DNA of 64,000 bases from Pseudomonas fluorescens (GTDB lineage: Bacteria; Pseudomonadota; Gammaproteobacteria; Pseudomonadales; Pseudomonadaceae): the NCBI RefSeq assembly GCF_001708445.1, contig NZ_CP015637.1, positions 1,551,001 through 1,615,000 on the forward strand, in the 5' to 3' direction. Within the stretch, counting starts at the first letter, position 1. Each line of letters starts with the position of its first letter. This document shows, piece after piece, positions 1-7,603 of this stretch. Made by a program: the position numbers and the translations under genes. Under the pieces are notes generated by a model that worked only from the letters and a program-made list of their open reading frames with translations, did no database searches and had not been told where the DNA came from.

Positions 1-105
1 TGGGGTTGGCGCTGGCGCGACCGGTACGGTTTGTAACTCCTGAGCCTGCGCCGCACCCAATGCGAGCGCGCTCAACACAATGACCGTTAGAATGCTGCAC
101 TTCAT
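1..105 (-). CDS. Secreted protein, N-terminal fragment (runs off the left edge)
   Basis: Only the first 35 codons are in the window. They read as a signal peptide: a short N-terminus with Lys2, a hydrophobic run (about residues 5-18) and an Ala-Gln-Ala cleavage site near residue 21, followed by a Pro/Ala-rich mature start. The ATG at 105 is preferred over an in-frame ATG at 117 because a GGAG ribosome-binding site sits seven bases before it. The rest of the protein is outside the window, so no function can be assigned. It is transcribed divergently from the spermidine synthase-like gene. Confidence 0.6.
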   Translation of the reverse strand, partial: MKCSILTVIVLSALALGAAQAQELQTVPVAPAPTP

Positions 106-183
106 CGATGGCTCCATGGCCTGACCGGAATGTCGTAAGGCTACTCCCAACCGCGCAAGAATGCCCTTCCCAATGAGATTTCC

Positions 184-870
184 ATGAAACGTTTCGTTCT
201 GCTCGACACCACCCCGATCCCCGATAACGGCGGTGCCTTGTGCCTGTTCGAGTACGGTGAAGATTTTGTCATCAAGATCCAGGGCGGTGACGGCGGCCAG
301 TTGATGAACACGCGCATGCACGGTTCCGAAGACGCCCTGGCGGAAATTCCCTGCCGCAAAGTCGCCGGCCGCCCCGGTTCGCGGGTATTGATTGGCGGCC
401 TGGGCATGGGCTTCACCCTGGCGTCGGCGCTCAAGCATTTGGGCAAGACCGCCGAGGTGGTGGTGGCTGAACTGGTGCCGGGCGTCGTGGAGTGGAACCG
501 CGGGCCCTTGGGGGAAAAAGCCGGGCGCCCGCTGCTCGACCCGCGCACGCTGATTCGCCTGGAAGACGTGGCCAAGGTGCTGCAGGCCGAGCCCCAGGGC
601 TTTGACGCGATCATGCTCGATGTGGACAACGGCCCCGAAGGCCTCACGCAAAAAGCCAACAGCTGGCTTTACTCCGCCGGTGGCTTGGCGGCCTGCGCCA
701 AGGCCCTGCGGCCCAAGGGCGTGTTGGCCGTATGGTCGGCCAGTGCCGACAAGCTGTTCAGCGACAAACTGCGCAAGGCCGGTTTCAAGGCCGAGGAAGT
801 GCAGGTGTTCGCCCATGGCAACAAGGGCACCCGGCACACCATCTGGATTGCGGAAAAGCTCAAGGGCTGA
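184..870 (+). CDS. Spermidine synthase-like (polyamine aminopropyltransferase fold) protein
   Basis: A 228-residue Rossmann-fold protein of the spermidine synthase/methyltransferase group. A glycine-rich nucleotide-binding motif, GGLGMG, is at residues 71-76, an acidic residue ends the next strand (VVVAELVPG, 92-100), and DVDNGPEG at 146-153 lies where spermidine synthases carry the catalytic aspartate. It is shorter than SpeE (about 285 residues) and lacks the N-terminal beta domain. It may therefore be a stand-alone aminopropyltransferase-like or methyltransferase protein rather than a true SpeE. No polyamine gene is adjacent. The gene stands alone and a REP hairpin follows its stop codon. 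Confidence 0.75.
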   Translation: MKRFVLLDTTPIPDNGGALCLFEYGEDFVIKIQGGDGGQLMNTRMHGSEDALAEIPCRKVAGRPGSRVLIGGLGMGFTLASALKHLGKTAEVVVAELVPGVVEWNRGPLGEKAGRPLLDPRTLIRLEDVAKVLQAEPQGFDAIMLDVDNGPEGLTQKANSWLYSAGGLAACAKALRPKGVLAVWSASADKLFSDKLRKAGFKAEEVQVFAHGNKGTRHTIWIAEKLKG

Positions 871-897
871 GCACCATTAACCAAACGCTGAAAATCC

Positions 898-929
898 AAT
901 GTGGGAGGGGGCTTGCCCCCTCCCACATT
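898..929. repeat. REP hairpin, GGGGG-CTTG-CCCCC type
   Basis: A perfect 14-bp inverted repeat with a CTTG loop lies between two convergent genes, followed by a short T run on the plus strand. Near-identical hairpins recur at 3603, 6225 and 20146. Single REP sequences of this kind are scattered through P. fluorescens genomes. Placed here it could also end transcription of the upstream gene. Confidence 0.9.
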
Positions 930-941
930 TTTGATCCCCGA

Positions 942-1862
942 TCAGTGGTGGGATTTGCGGTAATCGATCACATACGGCACTTTTTTGTCGAAGGTCTTCT
1001 CCAGCTCATCGCGGTCCAACTGGGGCATGCCGCCCAGTTGATGGGCGGTAAAGCCGCTATCCCCCACCTGTGAACCCGGCGCCAGGCTGACCATGCGCTT
1101 GGCCACCGCTTCGATGGCATCCTTGTAGCCGCCTTTCTTGTTCAGGTTGTACTGGCCCAGGTCCACCTGCGTGCGCAGCCAGTTACCCCAATAGAACTCC
1201 AGGAACTCCGGCGCGATCTCCCCAGCATCCGGCTTGCCATAGGCGGCCTTGCGGGTGAAATACACCAGGCTGCGGAAGGTGTCGTCCTGCAGGTTCTTGA
1301 ACCCCAGGTGCGCCGGCAGTTGCTCCGGTGGCAGGGTCTGGCCTTGGTTGTCCTTGAGCCAGACCTTGCGGGCCGCTTCCATGCGCTGCCAGAAGCTCGC
1401 CATGTTCGGGCTGTTGCTGAAGTCGTCGGTGACCTTGACCCACATCTTCAAGCGCGGGCCGCCGCCGGGCACTTCCCACAAGGTGGTGAAACTGTGGTGA
1501 CCGTCGGTCAGGTACAGCTGCCCGGCTGGGCCGACCACCACGGTTTTCATGTCCTCGGGATGGGTGCCCACCGGGTCCTTGCAGGTGAAGCTGTCGGGCT
1601 GGTGCAGGTCAGCCTTGCCGGGCACCTTGTCGGCCTCGCCCTGGCCATTGGTTTCGCAGTACTCATCGAAGACCTTGGCGGGCTTGTCGGCAAACAGCCC
1701 CAGGCTGTAGTAGATCTGGTCGAACCCCACCACGGCCTGGGTGGGGTGCAACTGGTCGAGGGCCACCTCGATCACCTGGCCGGGCTTGGGCGTGGAGAAC
1801 GCCTGGGCTTGCGCCGTGAGGGCGCAGAGTAGAAGTGCAACTGTCCATGTAGGTAAACGCAT
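942..1862 (-). CDS. Secreted ParB/Srx-fold protein (ParBc_2-like)
   Basis: A 306-residue protein with a cleavable signal peptide (hydrophobic residues 6-18, Ala-rich cleavage site near residue 21). The body resembles the putative ParB-like nuclease family: a 'Pro-Thr-Gln-Ala' switch segment near 40-43 and a DGHHS motif at 120-124, in the position where ParB/sulfiredoxin-fold proteins bind nucleotide. The ATG at 1862 was chosen because it begins the signal peptide; a longer frame upstream has no signal character. Function is not known. A ParB fold in the periplasm is not a partitioning protein, so a phosphotransfer or hydrolase role is possible. There are no partner genes nearby. Confidence 0.7.
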   Translation of the reverse strand: MRLPTWTVALLLCALTAQAQAFSTPKPGQVIEVALDQLHPTQAVVGFDQIYYSLGLFADKPAKVFDEYCETNGQGEADKVPGKADLHQPDSFTCKDPVGTHPEDMKTVVVGPAGQLYLTDGHHSFTTLWEVPGGGPRLKMWVKVTDDFSNSPNMASFWQRMEAARKVWLKDNQGQTLPPEQLPAHLGFKNLQDDTFRSLVYFTRKAAYGKPDAGEIAPEFLEFYWGNWLRTQVDLGQYNLNKKGGYKDAIEAVAKRMVSLAPGSQVGDSGFTAHQLGGMPQLDRDELEKTFDKKVPYVIDYRKSHH

Positions 1863-2010
1863 AGGTTTCAGATCCTTATGAATTGAGTGAACCGATACTA
1901 CAAACGATCGCCGGCGCCAGGCTGTACGGTTGCTGAAAAAGCCAGCGGTCATTTGCCCCGCAAGCGGCTAGAATCAACGCTATCCGTGACCCACCAAACA
2001 GCCAGGAGCC

Positions 2011-2388
2011 ATGATGAGCTCGACCAACCCGCCCTCCCACACCGCCAAGCTGGACCGCATCCTTGCCGATGCCCAACGCGACCGGGAAATGGGCTACCGC
2101 GACAAAGCCCTGAAAATGTACCCCCACGTGTGCGGCCGTTGCGCCCGTGAGTTCGCCGGCAAACGCTTGAGTGAACTGACCGTACACCACCGTAACCACA
2201 ATCATGATGACAATCCCCAGGACGGCTCCAACTGGGAACTGCTCTGCCTGTATTGCCACGACAACGAACACTCGCGCTACACCGACCAGCAGTACTTCGG
2301 CGAAGGCTCCACCAGCAGCCCGACGATTGCCAAGGCCACGCACAACCCGTTTGCGGCGTTGGCGGGGTTGATGAAGAAAGACGACTGA
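2011..2388 (+). CDS. yajD: YajD-family HNH nuclease
   Basis: A 125-residue protein. A zinc-binding CGRC pair is at residues 41-44 and a second Cys pair (CLYC) near 79-82 in the 'NWELLCLYCHDNEH' segment. The HNH core begins with the His-His of 'VHHRNHNHDD' near 63-72. Length and layout match E. coli YajD, a small HNH protein of unknown physiological role. It starts at the first of two consecutive ATGs, with AGGAG upstream. It appears to be monocistronic, and a REPIN follows it. Confidence 0.85.
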   Translation: MMSSTNPPSHTAKLDRILADAQRDREMGYRDKALKMYPHVCGRCAREFAGKRLSELTVHHRNHNHDDNPQDGSNWELLCLYCHDNEHSRYTDQQYFGEGSTSSPTIAKATHNPFAALAGLMKKDD

Positions 2389-2437
2389 AATCCTTGTGGT
2401 GAGCAGGCTTGTTGTGGCGGGCACAGCGCTATCTATT

Positions 2438-2573
2438 TGTGGCGAGCGGGCTTGCCCCGCGTTGGGCTGCGCAGCAGCCCCAAAACCAGCCGCTCCTGCA
2501 ATATCTGATACACCGCATTTTGCTTTATTGGGGCTGCTGCGCAGCCCAACGCGGGGCAAGCCCGCTCGCCACA
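2438..2573. repeat. REPIN (paired inverted REP), GAGCGGGCTTGCCCCG type, copy 1
   Basis: Two long REP arms, each about 44 bases and inverted to one another, are separated by a loop of about 48 bases. The same arms and a nearly identical loop (containing 'atatctgatacaccgcatt') recur at 13152-13287 and 24297-24432. Extra partial copies of the REP head ('ctgctcaccacag') follow as a short degenerate tandem array to about 2620. REPINs are mobilised in trans by RAYT transposases; none is encoded in this window. Confidence 0.92.
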
Positions 2574-2681
2574 ACAAACCTGCTCACCACAGTAGGCCTG
2601 CTCACCACAGAAAGCCTGCTCGGCCCAAAGTCGTCGCCATTGCCCGTATAATCGCCGCTTTTATCCAAGGCACCCTTCCCC

Positions 2682-3149
2682 GTGGGCAATAAACGCTACA
2701 GCTGCATCGGTCTGTATAACCCAAAATCCCCCGAAAACGTCGGCTCGGTGATGCGTGCCGCCGGCTGCTACGGCGTGGCCTCGGTGTTCTACACCGGCAA
2801 GCGTTACGAGCGCGCCCGGGATTTCATCACCGACACCAAGAAGGTCCACCACGACATTCCGTTGATCGGTATCGATGATCTGAAGAAGATCCTGCCGCTC
2901 GGTTGCATCCCCGTCGCCGTCGAGCTGGTGGAGGGCGCCCGCCCGCTGCCCGAATACACCCACCCAGACCGCGCGCTGTATATCTTCGGCCCGGAAGACG
3001 GCTCGCTGGATAAAGAGATTCGCGACTGGTGCGAAGACGTGATCTACATCCCGACCACCGGCTGCATGAACCTCGCCGCCACTGTTAACGTGGTGCTCTA
3101 CGACCGCCTGGCCAAGGGCAATAACACCCGCTCGGGGCCCAAGTACTGA
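2682..3149 (+). CDS. TrmH/SpoU-family RNA methyltransferase
   Basis: A 155-residue SPOUT-class methyltransferase. Motif 1, 'NPKSPENVGSVMRAAGCYG', is near residues 10-28, motif 2 'FGPEDGSL' near 100-107, and motif 3 'NLAATVNVVLYDRL' at 127-140 forms the knotted S-adenosylmethionine site. The domain stands alone with no RNA-binding extension, as in TrmL-sized enzymes. The RNA target, presumably a 2'-O-ribose of tRNA or rRNA, cannot be read from the sequence. The start is GTG at 2682, just after the REPIN-derived repeats; there is no earlier in-frame start that preserves motif spacing. Confidence 0.85.
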   Translation: MGNKRYSCIGLYNPKSPENVGSVMRAAGCYGVASVFYTGKRYERARDFITDTKKVHHDIPLIGIDDLKKILPLGCIPVAVELVEGARPLPEYTHPDRALYIFGPEDGSLDKEIRDWCEDVIYIPTTGCMNLAATVNVVLYDRLAKGNNTRSGPKY

Positions 3150-3217
3150 TTTTTCGGGAACATCCGCCGCCTGCAAACAGTCAGCTGCATATCACTAGCC
3201 CTTGTTGGAGACAGATC

Positions 3218-3568
3218 ATGAGCGACAGCAAATCCCTGCGACCCATCATCGAACACACCCCTTTTGAAACCCGCCCCACACAGAACGTGCATGGCTGGGA
3301 ACGCATCGGCTCGGTGGCGGGTGGCGTGATAATGGTTGGCAAAGGCCTGCGTCGTGGCGGGATTTTCGGGCTGATTCAGGTGGCCATTGGGGGTGTGGCA
3401 CTGACCCGTGGTTTTACCGGACACAGCACGCTCAAGGACAAGCTGGAACAAGGTCGCCAGGAAATGAACAGCGTACGCACCAAGATCGAACGCGCCGGTG
3501 CAGAGCTGAAAAACCTCAAGACCAAGGCCGAAGTGGCGGCTGAGAAGGCTACAAAGACCGCTGGGTGA
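3218..3568 (+). CDS. Small membrane protein with YgaP-type (DUF2892) transmembrane domain
   Basis: A 116-residue protein with two parts. Residues about 27-67 form a pair of Gly-rich hydrophobic segments ('GSVAGGVIMVGKGLRRGGIFGLIQVAIGG' region) typical of the two-helix YgaP-like domain. Residues 72-115 are a charged, heptad-like helix rich in Lys, Glu and Ala, probably a coiled coil in the cytoplasm. A GGAG ribosome-binding site precedes the ATG. Function is unknown. It follows the methyltransferase by 68 bp, so co-transcription is possible but unproven. Confidence 0.7.
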   Translation: MSDSKSLRPIIEHTPFETRPTQNVHGWERIGSVAGGVIMVGKGLRRGGIFGLIQVAIGGVALTRGFTGHSTLKDKLEQGRQEMNSVRTKIERAGAELKNLKTKAEVAAEKATKTAG

Positions 3569-3602
3569 TCCAAGCCTTCGGTATGGTGGGGATCCAAATA
3601 AA

Positions 3603-3631
3603 TATGGGAGGGGCTTGCCCCCTCCCACATG
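3603..3631. repeat. REP hairpin, GGGG-CTTG-CCCC type
   Basis: An imperfect inverted repeat with a ten-base GC-rich core stem and a CTTG loop, in the gap between two convergent genes. It is the same family as 898-929, with one G lost from the left arm. Confidence 0.85.
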
Positions 3632-3654
3632 TTGCTTGGTGCATGGCTCGGATT

Positions 3655-4875
3655 TCAGCGTAACAACTTGCTGTCGAGCACCACCGACGATTCGCCGATG
3701 ATGCTCTCGGCCAACTGCACAAACTCCGCGGTAGTGATGCTGTTCGCACGCATCACCGCCTGGGCCAGGTCATCGAGGGAACGCTTGTTGTGGGTTTTCA
3801 CGCGGATCTCGCGGTCCAGCTCCTGCATCACCACCACGGCCCGCGCCACAATCGCTCCGCTGACGTGCTCGCCGCGCAGGCTGGTGACGTCCTTGCCTTC
3901 CTTGGCCAGCCTGGCCTGTATCGCCGCATACCGTTCATCGGTGATGCCTCCGGCACGGCGCACCAGTTCAATGGCGTAGTACTCTCCCAGGCCTTCGCTG
4001 ATCCAGTCACTGGTGTCATGGTCGTTGAAACGGCCAATCGCCTGCACCACTTCGCGGATCAACGGGCTGCTGCCATTCTCGCTGACCAACGGCGTGCGGC
4101 TGTTGAGGTAGATCGAGTCGCGCGAAGAGAACACACCCCGGCGCATCGGGTCGCCGGCGCCGACCACCAGGAGCTTGGCGGGATGGCGTGGAAAGGCGGC
4201 TTCCACTTGCGGCCAGACGAAGGTCAGCAGCGTCAGCACATCCATGCGGCGCATGGCCTGGCCCTTGGGCGAGGCCACTGTGACTTCGGTTTCGCCCAGG
4301 CGCACACGGCGGCTGCCCAGGTTGCCGGCGAGCATCCAGCCAGTGGGGCGGTCGAACAGGCGTGAAACGTTGTCAATGCGGAACTTGTTCTTGCCAATGC
4401 GCGGCCAGGCGGTTTCGACGCTCTTCCAGCCGGCCGGCAGCTCGAACGCCAGGCGCGACACCAGCTCGACGCCATCCTGCTGGTCAAGCCGTGCAGTGGG
4501 CACCAGGTCTTCACCGCGAAACAGCGCCCAGCTCGGCGTCATCCGTGTGTCATACAGGCCCGGCTTGCGTGCGTGGGTGAGGCGTACGCGGTAGGTCAGG
4601 CTGGCCTTGTCGGCGCTGGGCTGCCACACGCCACGGTGGCCACTGACTTTCCATTGCCCATCGGCCTTGAAGTCGCTGTAGTCGCCGTCATGGCCCAGGT
4701 CGAAGTTCAGGCTGCGCACCGCCGAACCCTGGGACAGGCTCACGCGGACTTCGGCCTGATCGCTCAGGGGCAGCAGCTTGACGTGATAATCCAGGTCGAC
4801 TTTCTTCGCGCACCACGCCGGCATGCTCAGCGTCAGCAACACCAGGCTTGTCGCCAGCTTGGTTCCCACGGTCAT
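3655..4875 (-). CDS. M61/M1-like gluzincin-fold secreted protein, catalytic motif lost
   Basis: A 406-residue protein with a signal peptide (hydrophobic residues 8-20, Cys-Ala-Lys after it). The N-terminal half is beta-rich. The C-terminal half contains 'DWISEGLGEYY' (about 290-300), the conserved segment that carries the third zinc ligand (Glu) in M61 glycyl aminopeptidase-like proteins. Where that family has HExxH, this protein has REVVQ (274-278), so both histidines are missing and it is probably not a peptidase. The ATG at 4875 is chosen over GTG at 4881 because AAGGAG is correctly spaced only for the ATG. It lies upstream of ycgN in tail-to-head order, 13 bp apart. Confidence 0.65.
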   Translation of the reverse strand: MTVGTKLATSLVLLTLSMPAWCAKKVDLDYHVKLLPLSDQAEVRVSLSQGSAVRSLNFDLGHDGDYSDFKADGQWKVSGHRGVWQPSADKASLTYRVRLTHARKPGLYDTRMTPSWALFRGEDLVPTARLDQQDGVELVSRLAFELPAGWKSVETAWPRIGKNKFRIDNVSRLFDRPTGWMLAGNLGSRRVRLGETEVTVASPKGQAMRRMDVLTLLTFVWPQVEAAFPRHPAKLLVVGAGDPMRRGVFSSRDSIYLNSRTPLVSENGSSPLIREVVQAIGRFNDHDTSDWISEGLGEYYAIELVRRAGGITDERYAAIQARLAKEGKDVTSLRGEHVSGAIVARAVVVMQELDREIRVKTHNKRSLDDLAQAVMRANSITTAEFVQLAESIIGESSVVLDSKLLR

Positions 4876-4888
4876 ACACACTCCTTTT

Positions 4889-5338
4889 TCAGCCGGCGCG
4901 GAAGATCAGGTAATCCTCCCAGTCATCTTCGGGCACGCTGCCTTCGCTGAGCATGCGCCCCGACTGGGAAATGCGTTCGTGGTGCACGGCGTCGCGGTCG
5001 CCGCAGACCAGGTGGTGCCACAGCGGCAGGTCCTTGCGCTCGCTGACCAGGCGATAGCCGCAGGTGGGCGGCAACCATTTGAACTGGTCAGCCTGGCCCG
5101 GGGTGAGCTGGATGCAGTCAGGCACCGAGTCGCGGCGGTTGGGATAGTCGGTGCACTGGCAGGTTTTCAGGTCCAGCAGTTTGCAGGCGATGCGCGTGTA
5201 ATAGACGCTGTTGTCGTCTTCGTCCTCAAGCTTTTGCAGGCAGCACAGGCCACAGCCGTCGCACAACGACTCCCACTCCTCTTGGTCGAGCTGCTCAAGG
5301 GTTTTGCGTATCCAGAAGGGTTCGACTTTGGCGGCCAT
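4889..5338 (-). CDS. ycgN: YcgN family cysteine-cluster protein (UPF0260)
   Basis: A 149-residue protein with the characteristic CDGCGLCC cluster at residues 26-33 and further cysteines ([11 protein letters not shown] near 51-61; single Cys near 73, 91 and 109), a pattern expected to bind a metal or iron-sulfur centre. Length and layout match YcgN/UPF0260. The biochemical role is not established. It may be co-transcribed with the degenerate M61-like gene 13 bp downstream. ycgL lies close by on the same strand. Confidence 0.88.
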   Translation of the reverse strand: MAAKVEPFWIRKTLEQLDQEEWESLCDGCGLCCLQKLEDEDDNSVYYTRIACKLLDLKTCQCTDYPNRRDSVPDCIQLTPGQADQFKWLPPTCGYRLVSERKDLPLWHHLVCGDRDAVHHERISQSGRMLSEGSVPEDDWEDYLIFRAG

Positions 5339-5627
5339 GGCTCTACATCAGTATCGGAATGTGAAAAGGCCGCCAGTCTAGTGCCCATGGCCCCCGCGGC
5401 CAAGCGCTTACGACTGGCGGTGTTGCAAGACTTGTCAGCGACTATTCATCGCAGTAGCTTTGTGGGCCGCAAAGGCCCCGTGTCGTGAGCCATAAATGCG
5501 TGACCGCATTGCCCCGATGCCCTATGGAGCCTTGAAAAAACCTTCGCCGAGCGCATCGGTGCGCCGTTTTTTTGAATCTGCGCCTGCCTGTCCAACCGTA
5601 CCCCATCATCGTCGTCAGGAACTGTTC

Positions 5628-6221
5628 ATGAGCACAAACCCACGCGTTGCCGATTACCCGATCCACACCCAGTTCACCGAACGCTGGTCGCCGCGCGCCT
5701 TTACCGGTGAAAGCATCCCGCAGGAAACCTTGCTGAGTTTCTTCGAAGCCGCCCGCTGGGCGCCGTCGGCCTACAACTCGCAGCCATGGCGCTTTCTCTA
5801 TGCGCGTCGTGACACGCCGGACTGGGAGCGTTTCCTCGGCCTGCTGAACGAATTCAACCGTGGCTGGGCACAACATGCGTCGGCCCTGGTGATCATCGCC
5901 TCAAAGACCGACTTCATCGCCCCCGGCGCCACGGAAGAAACCCCAGCGCTGTGGCACACCTTCGACACCGGCTCGGCCTGGGGCCACCTGGCGCTGCAAG
6001 CCAGCCTCAGCGGCTGGTACACCCACGGCATGGCCGGCTTCGATCAGGAGCTGACCCGCAGAGAGCTGAAGATTCCTGAGGGTTACGCACTGCATGCGGC
6101 GGTAGCCGTGGGCAAGCTGGGCGACAAGTCGACCCTGCCTGAGTACCTGCAAGGCCGTGAAGTGCCGAGCCCGCGCAAGCCGTTGAGCGAGCTGGTATCG
6201 GAAGGTGACTTCAGCCTCTGA
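5628..6221 (+). CDS. Nitroreductase-family oxidoreductase
   Basis: A 197-residue flavoprotein of the nitroreductase fold. 'ERWSPRAFTGE' near residues 17-27 and 'ARWAPSAYNSQPW' near 42-54 are the FMN phosphate and ring contacts, and a Gly-rich C-terminal segment completes the site. These enzymes use NAD(P)H to reduce nitro compounds, quinones or similar acceptors; the natural substrate is unknown. The ATG at 5628 has an AGGA site upstream. An upstream extension of the open frame has no conserved residues. The gene is single, with a REP hairpin right after the stop. Confidence 0.85.
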   Translation: MSTNPRVADYPIHTQFTERWSPRAFTGESIPQETLLSFFEAARWAPSAYNSQPWRFLYARRDTPDWERFLGLLNEFNRGWAQHASALVIIASKTDFIAPGATEETPALWHTFDTGSAWGHLALQASLSGWYTHGMAGFDQELTRRELKIPEGYALHAAVAVGKLGDKSTLPEYLQGREVPSPRKPLSELVSEGDFSL

Positions 6222-6224
6222 AAC

Positions 6225-6252
6225 TGTGGGAGGGGGCTTGCCCCCTCCCACA
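6225..6252. repeat. REP hairpin, GGGGG-CTTG-CCCCC type
   Basis: A perfect 12-bp inverted repeat with a CTTG loop, starting four bases after the nitroreductase stop codon, between convergent genes. Same family as 898-929. Confidence 0.9.
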
Positions 6253-6269
6253 TTCTTTCCCGCGTCAGG

Positions 6270-7202
6270 TCAGTAACCGCGCTCGAAATCCACTTCGCCG
6301 CGCAAGGCCTGCTTGGTCTGATACGCGCGCACGTTCTGCACGAACAGATCCACCATCATCCGTGGCGAGGTTGGCGCCGAGCTGTGCCCGGTCAACAGCA
6401 GGCCCCAGGCGGTCCAGAACGGGTGGCGTTGCGGCAGCGGTTCCTGGCGGCAGACGTCGATGACCGCGCCGGCCAGGTGCCCTTCCTTCAAGGCCTCGAC
6501 CAGGTCGGCATCGACCACGGCCACACCGCGCCCGACATTGATAAACAAAGCGGTCGGCTTGAATTGCTTGAACAGTGCCGCGTCGTAGAGGTCATGGGTA
6601 TTGGGCGTGTTGGGCAGCAGGTTGATCACATAATCCGCCTCCCCCACCAGGCGGCCCAACTGATCAGGCCCGGCCACTTCGATAAACGGCGCCTGTTCCC
6701 GAGCGGTGCTGGCGACGCCGTACAGCTTGACGCCAAACGGCACCAGGAACTCGGCCACGCGCTGGCCGATATCACCGGTGCCGACGATCAGCGCCGTGCG
6801 CCCCGCCAGGCTCTGGCCCATGCGGTTGTCCCACTTGCGCTCGACCTGGCTGACCAGGCGCGCCAGCACTTCGCGTTCATGGCCGAGCATGTAGGTGAGG
6901 ACGAACTCCGCCATGACCTGGCCGAAAATGCCCACGGCGCGGGTCAGGCGATAGTCGCGCGGCAAGCCATCGGCCAGCAGCGGCGTAATGCCGGCCCAGG
7001 TCGACTGCAGCCACTGCGGGTGATGGCCTTGGCGCAGCAGGGTCGCCAGCAGGTCCGGCTGGCCCAGCCACACCGGGCAGTCGGCGGCCAGGCGCGACAG
7101 TTCGGCCGAATCGCCGCTGGTCAACACCTCAAGGTCAGGGGCCGCTTCGCTCAGCAACTGGGCGTAGAGCGGGTGATCCTGTTCAGCAATCAGAACACGC
7201 AT
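6270..7202 (-). CDS. D-2-hydroxyacid dehydrogenase (glyoxylate/hydroxypyruvate reductase-like)
   Basis: A 310-residue member of the D-isomer-specific 2-hydroxyacid dehydrogenases, close in size to E. coli GhrA (312). The dinucleotide-binding motif GTGDIG is at residues 141-146. The catalytic triad appears as Arg225 (in NVGRG), Glu254 (CRQEPLP) and His273 (GHSSAPT). It is expected to reduce glyoxylate or hydroxypyruvate with NADPH in the cytosol. The exact acceptor cannot be settled from sequence. It is transcribed alone, downstream of the rnd-ycgL pair on the same strand. Confidence 0.85.
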   Translation of the reverse strand: MRVLIAEQDHPLYAQLLSEAAPDLEVLTSGDSAELSRLAADCPVWLGQPDLLATLLRQGHHPQWLQSTWAGITPLLADGLPRDYRLTRAVGIFGQVMAEFVLTYMLGHEREVLARLVSQVERKWDNRMGQSLAGRTALIVGTGDIGQRVAEFLVPFGVKLYGVASTAREQAPFIEVAGPDQLGRLVGEADYVINLLPNTPNTHDLYDAALFKQFKPTALFINVGRGVAVVDADLVEALKEGHLAGAVIDVCRQEPLPQRHPFWTAWGLLLTGHSSAPTSPRMMVDLFVQNVRAYQTKQALRGEVDFERGY

Positions 7203-7309
7203 GGTTCAAACCTTTCAAAAACAGTGCAGACGGCCGCCCGCTTCCCTACGGCCACCGCCCACTCATACGATTGCGTTGAATACGGTGCCCTGGACAGGGC
7301 ACTGACCGA

Positions 7310-7603
7310 TCACATCGGATCGTTGCGTCGCAACAGCTCTTCGGGCAAGTGCTCGATGTACTCGTCCTCGGCCGGCGGCATTTGCAGGTGGTAGCCCTGC
7401 TTGTCGAGGTTTTCCAGCACGACAATGATGTCTTCGCGCGACAGCTTGCGCTCCGGCGTCAGCACCATGTCGAAGGCGTGGTGCGGCTTGCCGAACGCAA
7501 CCATCAACGGCTCCGGCACGCGCTCCAGAGCGTCGCTTTTCAGCACGTAGAGGTACATGCCGTCTTTTTTCAAGCTGCGATAGATGGAGCAGATACGTTT
7601 CAA
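7310..7603 (-). CDS. ycgL: YcgL domain-containing protein
   Basis: A 97-residue protein matching the YcgL family: '[16 protein letters not shown]' at residues 5-20, then a conserved '[11 protein letters not shown]' segment near 38-48 and '[24 protein letters not shown]' towards the C-terminus. Function is unknown. The start codon is TTG (7603), with GGAG about eight bases upstream. The TTG overlaps the rnd stop as TTGA, so translation is probably coupled to RNase D. YcgL sits next to rnd in many Pseudomonas. Confidence 0.88.
   Translation of the reverse strand: MKRICSIYRSLKKDGMYLYVLKSDALERVPEPLMVAFGKPHHAFDMVLTPERKLSREDIIVVLENLDKQGYHLQMPPAEDEYIEHLPEELLRRNDPM

Noticed and set aside
2438..2640. 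Repeated short palindromes considered as a CRISPR array
   Set aside because: There are no regular spacers or cas genes; the arms pair as a REPIN and recur at two other sites.
5551..5573. Short hairpin followed by seven T residues upstream of the nitroreductase gene
   Set aside because: The stem is only five to six bases and no gene ends nearby on that strand, so a terminator or attenuator call would be weak.
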